NCBI GenBank assembly: GCA_964439745.1
Contig: CAYTQK010000064.1
Location: 1 to 13,921 of the forward strand
Source of the DNA: CAYTQK01 sp964439745
GTDB taxonomy: Bacteria; Desulfobacterota; Desulfobacteria; Desulfobacterales; Desulfosudaceae
DNA: 13,921 nt
Direction: 5' to 3'
Under the pieces are notes generated by a model. The model saw nothing but the letters and a program-made list of their open reading frames with translations, searched no databases and had not been told where the DNA came from. This document shows positions 13,098 to 13,921 of the stretch, one piece after another (within the stretch, counting starts at the first letter, position 1; the number at the start of each line of letters is the position of its first letter). Position numbers and translations under genes: made by a program.

Positions 13098-13760
13098 CTA
13101 TCTGTTTAATCCCAGCTTCTTGCGTTCCTGCTTCAACAATTCGCCTTTGAAGAGGAACACCTTGACCCCGATGGGGCCATAAGGCGTTTTGGCTTCCACG
13201 AACCCGTATTCCACGTCGGCCCGGAGGGTGTGCAGCGGTACCCGGCCTTCCTTGTACCATTCCCGGCGGGCCATTTCCGCGCCGCCCAGCCGGCCGGCGC
13301 AGATGATTTTCACGCCCTTGGCGCCGAATTTCATGCAGGAAGAAACACCGCGCTTCATGGCCCGGCGGAAGGCGATCCGTCGTTCCAGCTGACTGGCCAC
13401 GTTTTCGGCGACCAACTGGGCCACCGCCTCGGGCTTTTTTACTTCCTGGATGTCAATGGCCAGATCCTTTCCGGAAACGATTTTGCGCGTGATCTCGTTT
13501 TTCAGTTGTTCGATCTCGTAGCCCTTTTTCCCGATAACAATGCCGGGGCGGGCGGCAAAGATACGCAGCTTGATGCGGTTCAACGACCGTTCGATTTCCA
13601 CTTTCTCGATACCGGCATGCTTCAGTTTATTCTTAACGAATTCCCGCAGCTTGTAATCTTCCAGGATAAAATCGGCATACTCTTTATCCGCGTACCATTG
13701 TGATTCCCAGGTGCGGATAATTCCCAGCCGTAAACCGATCGGATTTACTTTCTGGCCCAA
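13098..13760 (-). CDS. rpsC: 30S ribosomal protein S3
   Basis: 220 residues. S3 lines the mRNA entry channel and has helicase activity together with S4 and S5. MGQKVNPIGLRLGIIRTWES is the standard N-terminus. A type II KH domain (about 38-107) contains the GKKG loop at 77-80 (RPGIVIGKKG). The C-terminal domain has GRLGGAEMARREWYKEGRVP and HTLRADVEYGFVEA. The start codon is TTG (13760-13758), fixed by the conserved MGQKVNPIG start and by AAGGAGG 7 nt upstream. It lies 23 nt after rplV. Confidence 0.98.
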   Translation of the reverse strand: MGQKVNPIGLRLGIIRTWESQWYADKEYADFILEDYKLREFVKNKLKHAGIEKVEIERSLNRIKLRIFAARPGIVIGKKGYEIEQLKNEITRKIVSGKDLAIDIQEVKKPEAVAQLVAENVASQLERRIAFRRAMKRGVSSCMKFGAKGVKIICAGRLGGAEMARREWYKEGRVPLHTLRADVEYGFVEAKTPYGPIGVKVFLFKGELLKQERKKLGLNR

Positions 13761-13767
13761 AGTGTTT

Positions 13768-13774
13768 CCTCCTT
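13768..13774 (-). promoter_or_regulatory. Strong Shine-Dalgarno deciding the TTG start of rpsC
   Basis: AAGGAGG on the minus strand, 7 nt before TTG at 13760. Confidence 0.85.
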
Positions 13775-13783
13775 ACCCGATGA

Positions 13784-13921
13784 CTAAACGGATTCTTCCG
13801 CCAGTATCACCGTAATATGACTTGTCCGTTTCAGAATCCGGGTGGCCCGGCCGCGCGCCCGGGGACGGAACCGTTTCAGCGACGGCCCCTGGTCCACCAG
13901 GATGTTGCGGATAACCAAGGC
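13784..13921 (-). CDS. rplV: 50S ribosomal protein L22, C-terminal part (runs off right edge)
   Basis: The last 45 codons, ending in TAG at 13786-13784; the start lies beyond the right edge. The visible sequence has VDQGPSLKRFRPRARGRATR then ILKRTSHITVILAEESV. This is the typical end of L22, whose extended beta-hairpin lines the peptide exit tunnel and is the site of macrolide-resistance mutations. Its position directly before rpsC matches the S10 operon order. Confidence 0.95.
   Translation of the reverse strand, partial: ALVIRNILVDQGPSLKRFRPRARGRATRILKRTSHITVILAEESV

Noticed and set aside
1..13921. CRISPR array, insertion sequence, phage, tRNA or rRNA
   Set aside because: I saw no spaced direct repeats, transposase-like protein, terminal inverted repeats or cloverleaf sequence. 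The window is a conserved housekeeping region with consistent composition.

Overview
The window is a core bacterial chromosome segment. Nearly everything from about 2.9 kb to the right edge is one long minus-strand ribosomal protein cluster (the end of S10, then spc, then alpha). Read 5'->3' on the minus strand, that is right to left here, the order is rplV (partial), rpsC, rplP, rpmC, rpsQ, rplN, rplX, rplE, rpsN, rpsH, rplF, rplR, rpsE, rpmD, rplO, secY, infA, rpmJ, rpsM, rpsK, rpsD, rpoA, rplQ. Gene order and protein sequences are classical. The fairly GC-rich composition, the C+ zinc forms of S4, S14, L36 and L24, and the PiT and GGDEF neighbours suggest a Gram-negative, deltaproteobacterial-type organism (Desulfobacterota). 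That taxonomic guess is an inference from memory of family sequences, not a search result.

Left of the cluster is a plus-strand diguanylate cyclase with an N-terminal GAF/DUF484-like sensor region (1795-2847), which converges on rplQ. A strong rho-independent terminator for the ribosomal cluster lies inside the last 12 codons of this gene, on the opposite strand. Divergent from the cyclase gene is a minus-strand phosphate module: a PiT-type phosphate permease (219-1454), followed by the start of a DUF47/PhoU-like protein that runs off the left edge. The 340-base divergent spacer holds a candidate sigma-70 promoter for the cyclase gene. It also holds, facing the permease, three repeats at exact 11-bp periodicity that resemble a Pho box, placed correctly over a -35/-10 pair.

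How the genes work together: the right-hand cluster makes ribosomal proteins of both subunits, initiation factor 1, the SecY translocon core and the RNA polymerase alpha subunit. The genes are closely spaced and often coupled (TAATG overlaps at rplP/rpmC and rplO/secY, and an 11-nt overlap at rpmD/rplO). The left end imports phosphate and carries a signalling enzyme.

I see no novel system here. The points worth a second look are: five ribosomal genes starting with TTG, all for 30S proteins and all with near-perfect Shine-Dalgarno sequences; a ribosomal protein L17 with a roughly 95-residue Lys-rich then acidic tail; secY followed directly by infA without adk or map; the terminator embedded in the cyclase gene; and the Pho-box-like triple repeat.
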